Shown: positions 15,972 to 21,292 of the stretch, in pieces
How the letters are laid out: each line of letters begins with the position of its first letter
How positions within the stretch are numbered: position 1 is the first letter of the stretch
Origin: Nocardia aobensis NBRC 100429
GTDB lineage: Bacteria; Actinomycetota; Actinomycetes; Mycobacteriales; Mycobacteriaceae
DNA length: 47,427 nt
Direction of reading: 5' to 3'
NCBI RefSeq assembly: GCF_000308375.1
Contig: NZ_BAFQ01000179.1
Location: 1-47,427, forward strand
Program-made: the position numbers and the translations under genes
The notes under the pieces: model-generated
What the model saw: only the letters and a program-made list of their open reading frames with translations
The model's database searches: none
What the model was told of the DNA's origin: nothing

Positions 15972-17216
15972 CTACCCCTGCGGCCGGACGATGGGCGAGC
16001 GCGGAACGACCGCCGAGATCTGTGCGCACAACTGCCAAGGTCGCTCGGTGTCCACGGTCGATTTCCCGCTGGTCAAGATCGCGCCGGACAGTCCGCGGTC
16101 GAGGTCGGCCCAGCCGTACTGGGTGGTCAGACCGCTACGGCCGAAATGGGTTTCGGTGTGGGCGCCGAATTTCGACCGGCGCCCGCCCAGCTCGAATCCG
16201 GCGCGACTGACCCGGCCCGCGATGCCCGGGATCCGGGGCGCCGGTGCGATCGCACTGCGCAGCGTGTCGGGGGACAGGATCCGTACACCGTCGAGTTCCC
16301 CACCGCGACACAGTATTTCGTAGAAGCGGGAAAGTTCCGAGGCGGTCGTCACGAGATTCCCGGAGGGCAGCTCCGCGGTGAGGAACGCGCGCACCGATTC
16401 CGCCGACGTGGCGGCGCTCATGCCGCCGCCGAGCGCCTTCCCGGCCACCATCGAAAAGGCTCGGGAAGGCCGCGGTCCGGTGCGCACGCTCGGCACCACC
16501 CGGTCGACGTCCTCGGGGGCCACGCCGAACGTGGTCCATCGGAAACCGAGCGGATTCAGCACCTGGTCGGCGAGATGGTCGCGCATCCGCTTGCCGGTCG
16601 CGCGCTGGACCAGCAGGCGCAGGATCAACCCGCTGGTCAGGGCGTGATAGACACGGAACCGCCGGGGCGGCCAGCTCGGCCGCAGCTCGATCAGCGCCCG
16701 GACCGCGAGTTCCTCGTCCACGACGGCGTCGAAGCCGCGGTAGCCCGCCGGCATGAACGGCACCCCGGCGGAGTGGGAGAGCACATCGGCGATGGTGATG
16801 CGGCCCTTGCCGTGCGCCGCGAATTCCGGAATGTAGTCGCACACCCGGTCTTCCGGTGCGAAGGCGCCCTGCTCGATCAGCATCGCCATCACCGTCGCGG
16901 CGACGCCTTTGGCGGTGGAGAAACCGCAGAACGGGGAGTCGACGGTGATCGGTGTGCGCTCGACGCCGGGCCCGTCGCCGGGGGCGTTACCCCAGCCGTG
17001 ACCGATGGCCCGGTTCAGCACGATGGCGCCGTGGCGGCGCAGGCAGATCTGGATCGCGGGAGTGGTTCCCATCCGATACCACGCGCGGACCGACTCCCAC
17101 ACCGCGTCGATGTCGCCGCGTCGCAGACCGACCGCGGTGGGGTCGTCCTCGGGACCCACCGCGGTCACGGTGTCCGGATCGGCGGGGACGGAAACCATCG
17201 GCGCGACACTGCTCAC
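15972..17216 (-). CDS. Serine beta-lactamase-fold hydrolase (esterase-like)
   Basis: A 414-residue beta-lactamase-related (class C / EstB-like) protein. The catalytic Ser100-x-x-Lys103 is in FSTAKG. Tyr190 in RVYHALTSG is the probable general base, and HFGRSG near the C terminus takes the place of the KTG triad. The domain spans about residues 32-400. No signal peptide is visible, so it is likely a cytoplasmic esterase or lipase; mycobacterial lipid hydrolases of this fold are common. GTG 17216 is used; ATG 17198 is an alternative, and neither has a strong ribosome binding site. It converges on the copper ATPase gene with a gap of 15 bases. Confidence 0.82.
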   Translation of the reverse strand: MSSVAPMVSVPADPDTVTAVGPEDDPTAVGLRRGDIDAVWESVRAWYRMGTTPAIQICLRRHGAIVLNRAIGHGWGNAPGDGPGVERTPITVDSPFCGFSTAKGVAATVMAMLIEQGAFAPEDRVCDYIPEFAAHGKGRITIADVLSHSAGVPFMPAGYRGFDAVVDEELAVRALIELRPSWPPRRFRVYHALTSGLILRLLVQRATGKRMRDHLADQVLNPLGFRWTTFGVAPEDVDRVVPSVRTGPRPSRAFSMVAGKALGGGMSAATSAESVRAFLTAELPSGNLVTTASELSRFYEILCRGGELDGVRILSPDTLRSAIAPAPRIPGIAGRVSRAGFELGGRRSKFGAHTETHFGRSGLTTQYGWADLDRGLSGAILTSGKSTVDTERPWQLCAQISAVVPRSPIVRPQG

Positions 17217-17269
17217 GGCGTCAGCATAGTGATCGGGGGCATCGGTGCAGGTCGGAGCGTCGTTGCCGC

Positions 17270-17428
17270 TCAGCTGTGCAATTCGCGGGCGAGCGCTCCC
17301 ACCGCCTTGCCGAGCGCTTCCACGGCGTAGGCCAGCTCACGGGTGGCGGTGTCGCGGGCATAGCCACTGGCTCGGCCCGCGCTGGCGGCCGCGGTATCGG
17401 CCCATTCGGCGGCATCGGTGGAACCCAC
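17270..17428 (-). CDS. Small Ala-rich helical protein, 52 residues
   Basis: A GTG at 17428 preceded by AAGGAG opens 52 codons to TGA at 17270-17272. The product begins MGSTDAAEWADTAAASAG and ends ALGKAVGALARELHS. It is soluble and almost wholly helical, with an amphipathic pattern in the second half (ELAYAVEALGKAVGALAREL). No family is recognised. The good ribosome binding site, high G/C at third codon positions and coherent helix pattern favour a real gene. It lies between the hydrolase and mgtC, all on the same strand. Confidence 0.6.
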   Translation of the reverse strand: MGSTDAAEWADTAAASAGRASGYARDTATRELAYAVEALGKAVGALARELHS

Positions 17429-17545
17429 GAGCTCTCCTTCATCGGTCGGTCGATCACCCTCACGGTAGGTGCCACACCGGCCTCCGGGCGAGGGTCGCGA
17501 CCGCTCTACCAGGGAACTCTCAGCGGGCTCTGACCGATGTGCGCC

Positions 17546-18256
17546 CTACACCCCAGGCGCGACCGGTTCGACCGTGCGCCATCCGACGCTGGTCACCGAC
17601 GGTTCCAGACTCAACCGGCTGACGGCCGACTCCATCTGCCGGTCGTCGCGCTGATCGCCGACCAGATCCGCGCGCACCTCCACCCGGCCCGCATCCTCCG
17701 CATTGGCGCTCGCGACCGACACGAGCTGAAAGTCGGTGCGGGTCAACGCCTGTACCAGCAATGCCCGCACATGCGCTTCGTGCGCGTCGTCGGTGACGGC
17801 GGTGAACGCGTAGTGCGCGGGTTGCTCGTGACCCGATTCCGGCTGACGGTCGACCCTGCGCCCGGCCGCCCGCAACGCGATGTTGACGATGACGACCGCG
17901 ACCGTCCCGGCCGCCGCGGTGCCGTACATCCCGGCACCGGAGAGCGCGCCCACCGCCGCCGCGCACCAGAGCGTCGCGGCGGTGTTGAGACCCCGCACGT
18001 TCAATCCGTCGCGGATGATCACACCCGCGCCGAGAAAGCCGATACCGGAAACGATTTGGGCCGCGACCCGCGTCGGGTCGGCAGCGCCACCGTGAAACCC
18101 GTGCGCGGACAACAGCACGAACAACGCCGCGCCCGCGGAGACCAGAGCGTTGGTCCGCAATCCGGCCATCCGGGCCCGGTACTGCCGTTCGAAACCGATC
18201 ACCGCACCGAGACCGACACCGGTGGTCAGGCGCAGCAGCATCTCCCACGTCGACAT
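17546..18256 (-). CDS. mgtC: MgtC/SapB family membrane protein
   Basis: A 236-residue MgtC-family protein. The N-terminal membrane domain, about residues 1-130, has four to five helices and the family signature GLGAVIGFERQYRARMAGLRT plus QIVSGIGFLGAGVIIRD. The C-terminal cytoplasmic domain, about 150-236, looks ACT-like (HVRALLVQAL...FQLVSVASANAED). MgtC proteins promote growth at low Mg2+ and survival in macrophages; they modulate F-type ATPase rather than import Mg2+. ATG 18256 has only a weak AAGGG about 12 bases upstream. A short leader ORF ends 45 bases before it, so translation may depend on that leader. It is divergent from a riboswitch-controlled magnesium-type transporter. Confidence 0.9.
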   Translation of the reverse strand: MSTWEMLLRLTTGVGLGAVIGFERQYRARMAGLRTNALVSAGAALFVLLSAHGFHGGAADPTRVAAQIVSGIGFLGAGVIIRDGLNVRGLNTAATLWCAAAVGALSGAGMYGTAAAGTVAVVIVNIALRAAGRRVDRQPESGHEQPAHYAFTAVTDDAHEAHVRALLVQALTRTDFQLVSVASANAEDAGRVEVRADLVGDQRDDRQMESAVSRLSLEPSVTSVGWRTVEPVAPGV

Positions 18257-18301
18257 GAGAAAACAACCCTTCGATGGAGGGCGAGAACTCGCGCGCGCAG
18301 G

Positions 18302-18391
18302 CTACCGCGACATCCGCACGCCCGCGTCGACACGAGAATGGTCGCCGAGTGAACTCTTGGCAAAACGACGTATATGACTGTCGTCGGGCAC
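18302..18391 (-). CDS. Leader ORF upstream of mgtC, 29 codons
   Basis: The GTG at 18391 follows GGAAGGAGGT at seven bases, close to a perfect complement of the 16S 3' end and far better than the mgtC site itself. The 29-codon product begins MPDDSHIRRFAKSSLG and has five Arg and four Asp. The stop is at 18302-18304, 45 bases before the mgtC ATG. A GCGAG-aa-CTCGC hairpin (18281-18292) lies in between, within reach of a terminating ribosome. The placement recalls the short leader peptides (MgtL, MgtP) that control enterobacterial Mg2+ genes. The sequence is not related to those, so the function is inference. Confidence 0.65.
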   Translation of the reverse strand: MPDDSHIRRFAKSSLGDHSRVDAGVRMSR

Positions 18392-18455
18392 AGTGACCAC
18401 CTCCTTCCGGGACACGAACCGCGTAGACAGCGCCGGGCACCGGCGCCGGGAAGGA

Positions 18456-18484
18456 AGTAAACACCGGCATCGCGATCCTGGCAA
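18456..18484 (-). promoter_or_regulatory. Candidate mgtC promoter
   Basis: On the minus strand, TTGCCA (18484-18479) and TTTACT (18461-18456) are 17 bases apart. The predicted start near 18448 gives a leader of about 190 bases that contains the 29-codon ORF. It is back-to-back with the rightward promoter at 18504. Confidence 0.45.
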
Positions 18485-18503
18485 CCTGCCGCCGGCCACC
18501 GAT

Positions 18504-18532
18504 TTGACAATCGCGAACTCCGGGTTCACCCT
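18504..18532 (+). promoter_or_regulatory. Candidate promoter of the M-box/NRAMP transcript
   Basis: TTGACA (18504-18509), a perfect -35, is followed after 17 bases by CACCCT (18527-18532), which keeps the A2 and T6 of a TANNNT -10. The predicted start near 18540 coincides with the first bases of the M-box. This gives a 5' leader of about 540 bases before the transporter ATG. Confidence 0.55.
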
Positions 18533-18540
18533 TTTGTCGT

Positions 18541-18703
18541 TAGCACCTCGCTAGGCGAGGCTCCTGTACGAACACAGGCCACTGATCCGACGACGTCGAG
18601 AGACGCCCAGGGTTAGGACAGGTCTTCCCGGATTAAGGGATGACCCGAAGTGGCTTCTCCCGCAAGGGGATACGTCGTACAGTGCCGAAGCTCTGACGAG
18701 AGG
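18541..18703 (+). ncRNA. M-box (ykoK) magnesium riboswitch
   Basis: The M-box aptamer senses Mg2+ and represses Mg2+ uptake genes when the ion is plentiful. Conserved stretches occur in the right order: CTAGGCGAGGCTCCTGTA (18551-18568), then GACGTCGAGAGACGCCCAGG, then CAAGGGGATACGTCGTACAG and GTGCCGAAGCTCTGACGAG (18682-18700). These match the GUUAGGUGAGGCUCCU ... GACGCC ... AUACAGUGCUAAAGCUCU core of the family. P1 probably pairs CTCG (18547-18550) with CGAG (18697-18700). Boundaries are approximate. The downstream gene encodes an NRAMP protein with a magnesium-type site, consistent with the known use of this riboswitch. Confidence 0.9.
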
Positions 18704-18739
18704 GGTGCGCGATCCGCCGTCCGGCGGGTCTCCCTCTCG
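18697..18739 (+). promoter_or_regulatory. Hairpin overlapping the M-box P1 strand: candidate expression platform
   Basis: CGAGAGGG (18697-18704) pairs with CCCTCTCG (18732-18739). Inside this, GATCCGCC (18711-18718) pairs with GGCGGGTC (18723-18730), including one G-T pair. The outer 5' arm contains the CGAG expected to close M-box P1, so the two structures exclude each other. No T-run follows, so this is not a classical intrinsic terminator. It could act by Rho access or by pausing. Confidence 0.55.
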
Positions 18740-18802
18740 CGTGGTGCCGATCACCCGAACACGACGTGCGCGTGCGTCCCGGCAGCGAGGAGGTGAGGGG
18801 CG

Positions 18803-18874
18803 ATGCCATCCGGAGATAGTCCGTATCCGAGTTCACGAACCGTATCGTTCCCGGCTCGCTGCCTGTCCGCCTGA
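18803..18874 (+). CDS. First leader ORF of the NRAMP transcript, 23 codons, Pro-containing
   Basis: ATG 18803 follows GGAGGT (18789-18794) at eight bases, one of the best ribosome binding sites in the window. The product starts MPSGDSPYPSSRTVSF and has four Pro in its first 17 residues, with stop at 18872-18874. It lies between the M-box and the transporter. Pro-codon-bearing leader peptides that sense Mg2+ through ribosome behaviour are known upstream of Salmonella mgtA and mgtCBR. Similarity here is in layout and composition only. Confidence 0.55.
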   Translation: MPSGDSPYPSSRTVSFPARCLSA

Positions 18875-18968
18875 ACTCATCCCCCGATCCACCGCATCGG
18901 CGTCACCGGTGCGGGGTTCCGGGGTGCCGCGGTCTGCCCACAGCCGGGTTTCCCTGTGAGGAGATCCC

Positions 18969-19025
18969 ATGCACCGCAACGTCTTCCGTCGGCTCGCCGG
19001 CCGTCGTCCGGGCGCGTTCCGCTAG
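18969..19025 (+). CDS. Second leader ORF of the NRAMP transcript, 18 codons, Arg-rich
   Basis: ATG 18969 follows GAGGAG at five bases. The product is MHRNVFRRLAGRRPGAFR: six Arg in 18 residues, with Arg-Arg-Pro near the end. The stop (19023-19025) lies five bases before the hairpin at 19030-19064 that abuts the transporter's ribosome binding site. A ribosome terminating here would cover the 5' arm of that hairpin. The function is inferred from this geometry. Confidence 0.6.
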   Translation: MHRNVFRRLAGRRPGAFR

Positions 19026-19029
19026 CCCT

Positions 19030-19070
19030 GGAACTCGAAAATCCACAGAACTGCACCGAGTTTCAGGAAG
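19030..19070 (+). promoter_or_regulatory. Hairpin abutting the NRAMP ribosome binding site
   Basis: GGAACTCG (19030-19037) can pair with CGAGTTTC (19057-19064), 8 pairs with one G-T, around a 19-base loop. AGGAAG (19065-19070), the Shine-Dalgarno of the ATG at 19082, begins at the next base. Opening or closing of the stem could alter ribosome loading. Confidence 0.45.
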
Positions 19071-19081
19071 CGAGCGCGGCA

Positions 19082-20557
19082 ATGACCACCTTCTCCGACG
19101 ACACCCGCACCCCGGCCGCACCGCCCGGCGCGGTCGCCGATCACGCTCACGTCGGCGATATCGTCGGCGCGCTGGGCGTGATCCGGCAGCACGACGGCCT
19201 CGCCGGCCGCAGCCGGACGCAGAGATTGCGCATGCTGGCGGCGGTGATCGGGCCCGGCCTGATCGTCATGGTCGGCGACAACGATGCCGGCGGCGTGGCC
19301 ACCTACGCCCAGGCCGGGCAGAACTACGGGATGGCCCTGCTCTGGACGCTGGTGCTGCTGATTCCGGTGCTATACGTCAACCAGGAAATGGTGGTCCGGC
19401 TCGGTGCCGTGGCCGGGGTCGGCCATGCCCGGCTGATCTTCGCGCGCTTCGGGAAGTTCTGGGGCGCGTTCAGCGTCGGAGACCTGTTCGTGGTCAACGC
19501 CCTGACCATCGTCACCGAATTCATCGGTGTGGCAATGGCTCTGAGCTACTTCGGCCTGCCTAAGGCGGTATCGGTGCCGCTCGCGGCGGTCGCGCTGTTC
19601 GCGGTGGTCGCGGGTGGGTCGTTCCGGCGGTGGGAAAGCCTGATGATGACCCTCATCGCCGTGAACATCGTGCTGTTCCCGATGGCGTTGCTGGTCCATC
19701 CCAGCTTCTCGGGGACCGCGCACGGCCTGATCCCGTCGCTGCCGGGAGGGCTCTCGTCGACCCTGCTGCTGATCATCGTGGCGATCGTCGGCACCACCGT
19801 CGCGCCGTGGCAGTTGTTCTTCCAGCAGTCCAACATCGTCGACAAGCGCATCACCCCGCGCTGGATCCGCTACGAGCGCATCGACCTGTGGCTGGGAATC
19901 GTGGTGGTGATGGCCGGTGCGGCCGCGATCATGGCCGCGGCCGCCTACGGATTGTCGGGAACCGGTCCGGCCGGGGGCTTCACCGATGCGGGAGCGGTCG
20001 CGGCCGGATTGCGCGCGCACGCGGGCCCGGTGGTCGGCGCGCTGTTCGCGATCGTCCTGCTCGACGCCTCGCTGATCGGCGCCAACGCGGTCGGGCTGGC
20101 GACGTCCTACACCCTCGGCGATACGCTCGGCCGGCGGCATTCACTGCACTGGAAGGTGTTTGAAGCGCCCGGTTTCTATGCCGGCTACGCGGCCCTGCTG
20201 GCTGTCGCGGCCGCGATCTCGTTCAGCCCCGACCATGTGCTGGGCCTGATCACGCAGGGTGTGCAGGCACTGGCCGGGGTGCTGCTGCCCTCGGCGACGG
20301 TATTCCTGGTGCTGCTGTGCAACGACCGTGCCGTACTCGGTCCCTGGGTGAATACACTGCGGCAGAACATCTGCGCCGCGATCATCGTCTGGGCGCTGGT
20401 ACTGCTGTCGGCGGCGCTCACCGCAGCCACGTTCTTTCCCGGCCTGAGTGCCCGAACCCTCGAGTTCGGGCTGGGTGGGGCGTCCTCGCCGGTCTGGTCG
20501 CGGGTGCGGTCGCACTGCTCGCGCACGGGCGAACCCGGCGCCGCTGTGCCGCTGTGA
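19082..20557 (+). CDS. NRAMP-family transporter, probable magnesium importer (NRMT type)
   Basis: The frame as sequenced gives 491 residues with about 10-11 membrane helices from residue 52. The two metal-site helices are altered relative to Mn/Fe NRAMPs. The TM1 DPGN motif is Asp66-Asn-Asp-Ala69, and the TM6 A-x-x-M-P-H motif is Thr238-Thr-Val-Ala241-Pro-Trp243. Loss of the metal-coordinating Met and the Asn is what I recall for NRAMP-related Mg2+ transporters, some of which are M-box controlled. The last 27 residues after Leu464 are hydrophilic and unlike the family; a one-base shift there restores a helix (see 20476-20787). ATG 19082 was chosen for its AGGAAG site; upstream in-frame codons lie in the leader. 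Confidence 0.85.
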   Translation: MTTFSDDTRTPAAPPGAVADHAHVGDIVGALGVIRQHDGLAGRSRTQRLRMLAAVIGPGLIVMVGDNDAGGVATYAQAGQNYGMALLWTLVLLIPVLYVNQEMVVRLGAVAGVGHARLIFARFGKFWGAFSVGDLFVVNALTIVTEFIGVAMALSYFGLPKAVSVPLAAVALFAVVAGGSFRRWESLMMTLIAVNIVLFPMALLVHPSFSGTAHGLIPSLPGGLSSTLLLIIVAIVGTTVAPWQLFFQQSNIVDKRITPRWIRYERIDLWLGIVVVMAGAAAIMAAAAYGLSGTGPAGGFTDAGAVAAGLRAHAGPVVGALFAIVLLDASLIGANAVGLATSYTLGDTLGRRHSLHWKVFEAPGFYAGYAALLAVAAAISFSPDHVLGLITQGVQALAGVLLPSATVFLVLLCNDRAVLGPWVNTLRQNICAAIIVWALVLLSAALTAATFFPGLSARTLEFGLGGASSPVWSRVRSHCSRTGEPGAAVPL

Positions 20558-20787
20558 CCGCGGCTCGGTTCGGTGACCTCGATTCCGGTCAGGTGAGGGA
20601 TCTGGACCGCGATGCCGAACGCGCCGAACTCGCGGGGGATCGCGACAGCTTCCGCACCCCGGCGCTGCACACCCTCGAGCGTCCGTCGTTCACCCCGCTG
20701 CGCACCGCGGGCATGCTCGCCCTGCGCGGATATCTGCTGGTGGCGGTCGTGCTGGTCGTGGTCAAGATCGTCGAATCGATCGGCTGA
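20476..20787 (+). pseudogene. Out-of-frame C-terminal continuation of the NRAMP gene
   Basis: From 20476 the next frame reads WGVLAGLVAGAVALLAHGRT directly after ...LEFGL of the transporter, which completes a membrane helix. It then encodes a charged region (FGDLDSGQVRDLDRDAERAE) and a final helix (GYLLVAVVLVVVKIVESIG) ending at TGA 20785-20787. Adding one G in CTGGGTGGGG (20471-20480) would join the frames into a protein of about 568 residues. The site is a G-run, so a sequencing or assembly error is as likely as a real mutation. The stretch has no start or ribosome binding site of its own. Confidence 0.65.
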
Positions 20788-20814
20788 GGGGCGCTGGGCC
20801 GGTGGGATTTGCCT

Positions 20815-20839
20815 GATTCGAACCGCCGAAGCCGGGTAG
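20815..20839 (+). promoter_or_regulatory. Candidate SigB/SigF-type stress promoter
   Basis: GATT (20815-20818), 15 bases, GGGTAG (20834-20839): one mismatch to each half of the GTTT-N15-GGGTAT pattern of SigF-type promoters. It precedes the UsfY-like gene and catalase. A perfect copy lies at 28106 before the CsbD gene. Confidence 0.4.
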
Positions 20840-20899
20840 TACGCCTGCAAGCAGGGAGGAGTGTGCCCTGTGCGGCCGACACCGGGAAACGGAGGTGCC

Positions 20900-21223
20900 A
20901 TGATGACGGACCCGCGGATGACGCGTGGAAGTACATCGCAGGAGCAGGCGCAGCGGCGGCGGGTGCTGCGAGCGCCGCGCAAGCATGCCGGTGAGGGAAT
21001 CGAGGACACGTACAACATTCCGGGCATCGTGCTGTGTGCCTTGAGTTTCGTCGCGCTGGCGCTCGCGCTGACCGCGGCCGGATACGGCTTCGGCGGATGG
21101 GCGATCGTGGCCGGTGTGGTGTGCGCGGTATGCCTGATCAGCGGCGTGGCGTGGATCGCGCTCGAGAGCAAGCGGACGCAGGCTCGCGACCAGTGGGAGC
21201 CGCATCAGCGACAGGGGCACTGA
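20900..21223 (+). CDS. UsfY-like two-helix membrane protein
   Basis: A 107-residue protein from ATG 20900 behind GGAGG; ATG 20903 has better spacing and would remove one Met. The N-terminal third is charged. The motif LRAPRKHAGEGIEDTYNIPG leads into two membrane helices, about residues 46-64 and 69-90, and a short charged tail. The layout and the HAGE...PG segment match my memory of mycobacterial UsfY, a small protein encoded beside sigF and usfX. Here the sigma gene is 8 kb away. Catalase follows after 69 bases and may be co-transcribed. The UsfY assignment is tentative; a small membrane protein is certain. Confidence 0.6.
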   Translation: MMTDPRMTRGSTSQEQAQRRRVLRAPRKHAGEGIEDTYNIPGIVLCALSFVALALALTAAGYGFGGWAIVAGVVCAVCLISGVAWIALESKRTQARDQWEPHQRQGH

Positions 21224-21292
21224 TCGCGGGAGAACCGCGGGTCCGCCGCGGAGCGTGACCACCGCACCGATCCGGTCCGGGAGAGGAGAGAG

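Noticed and set aside
15969..17330. 453-codon plus-strand frame opposite the beta-lactamase-fold gene
   Set aside because: The minus strand has SxxK and other motifs in order; the plus strand has none.
18302..18529. 75-codon minus-strand ORF extending the mgtC leader ORF upstream
   Set aside because: Same frame, but the extension would cross both candidate promoters and lacks a ribosome binding site. The GTG at 18391 has a near-perfect one.
18697..18739. Classical intrinsic terminator after the M-box
   Set aside because: The stem is strong but no T-run follows, so it was annotated as a possible expression platform instead.
20317..20787. Independent gene in the frame that overlaps the NRAMP 3' end
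   Set aside because: Its first 53 codons are a shadow of the transporter. Only the part from about 20476 looks like protein, and it continues the transporter's helix, so a frameshift explains it better.
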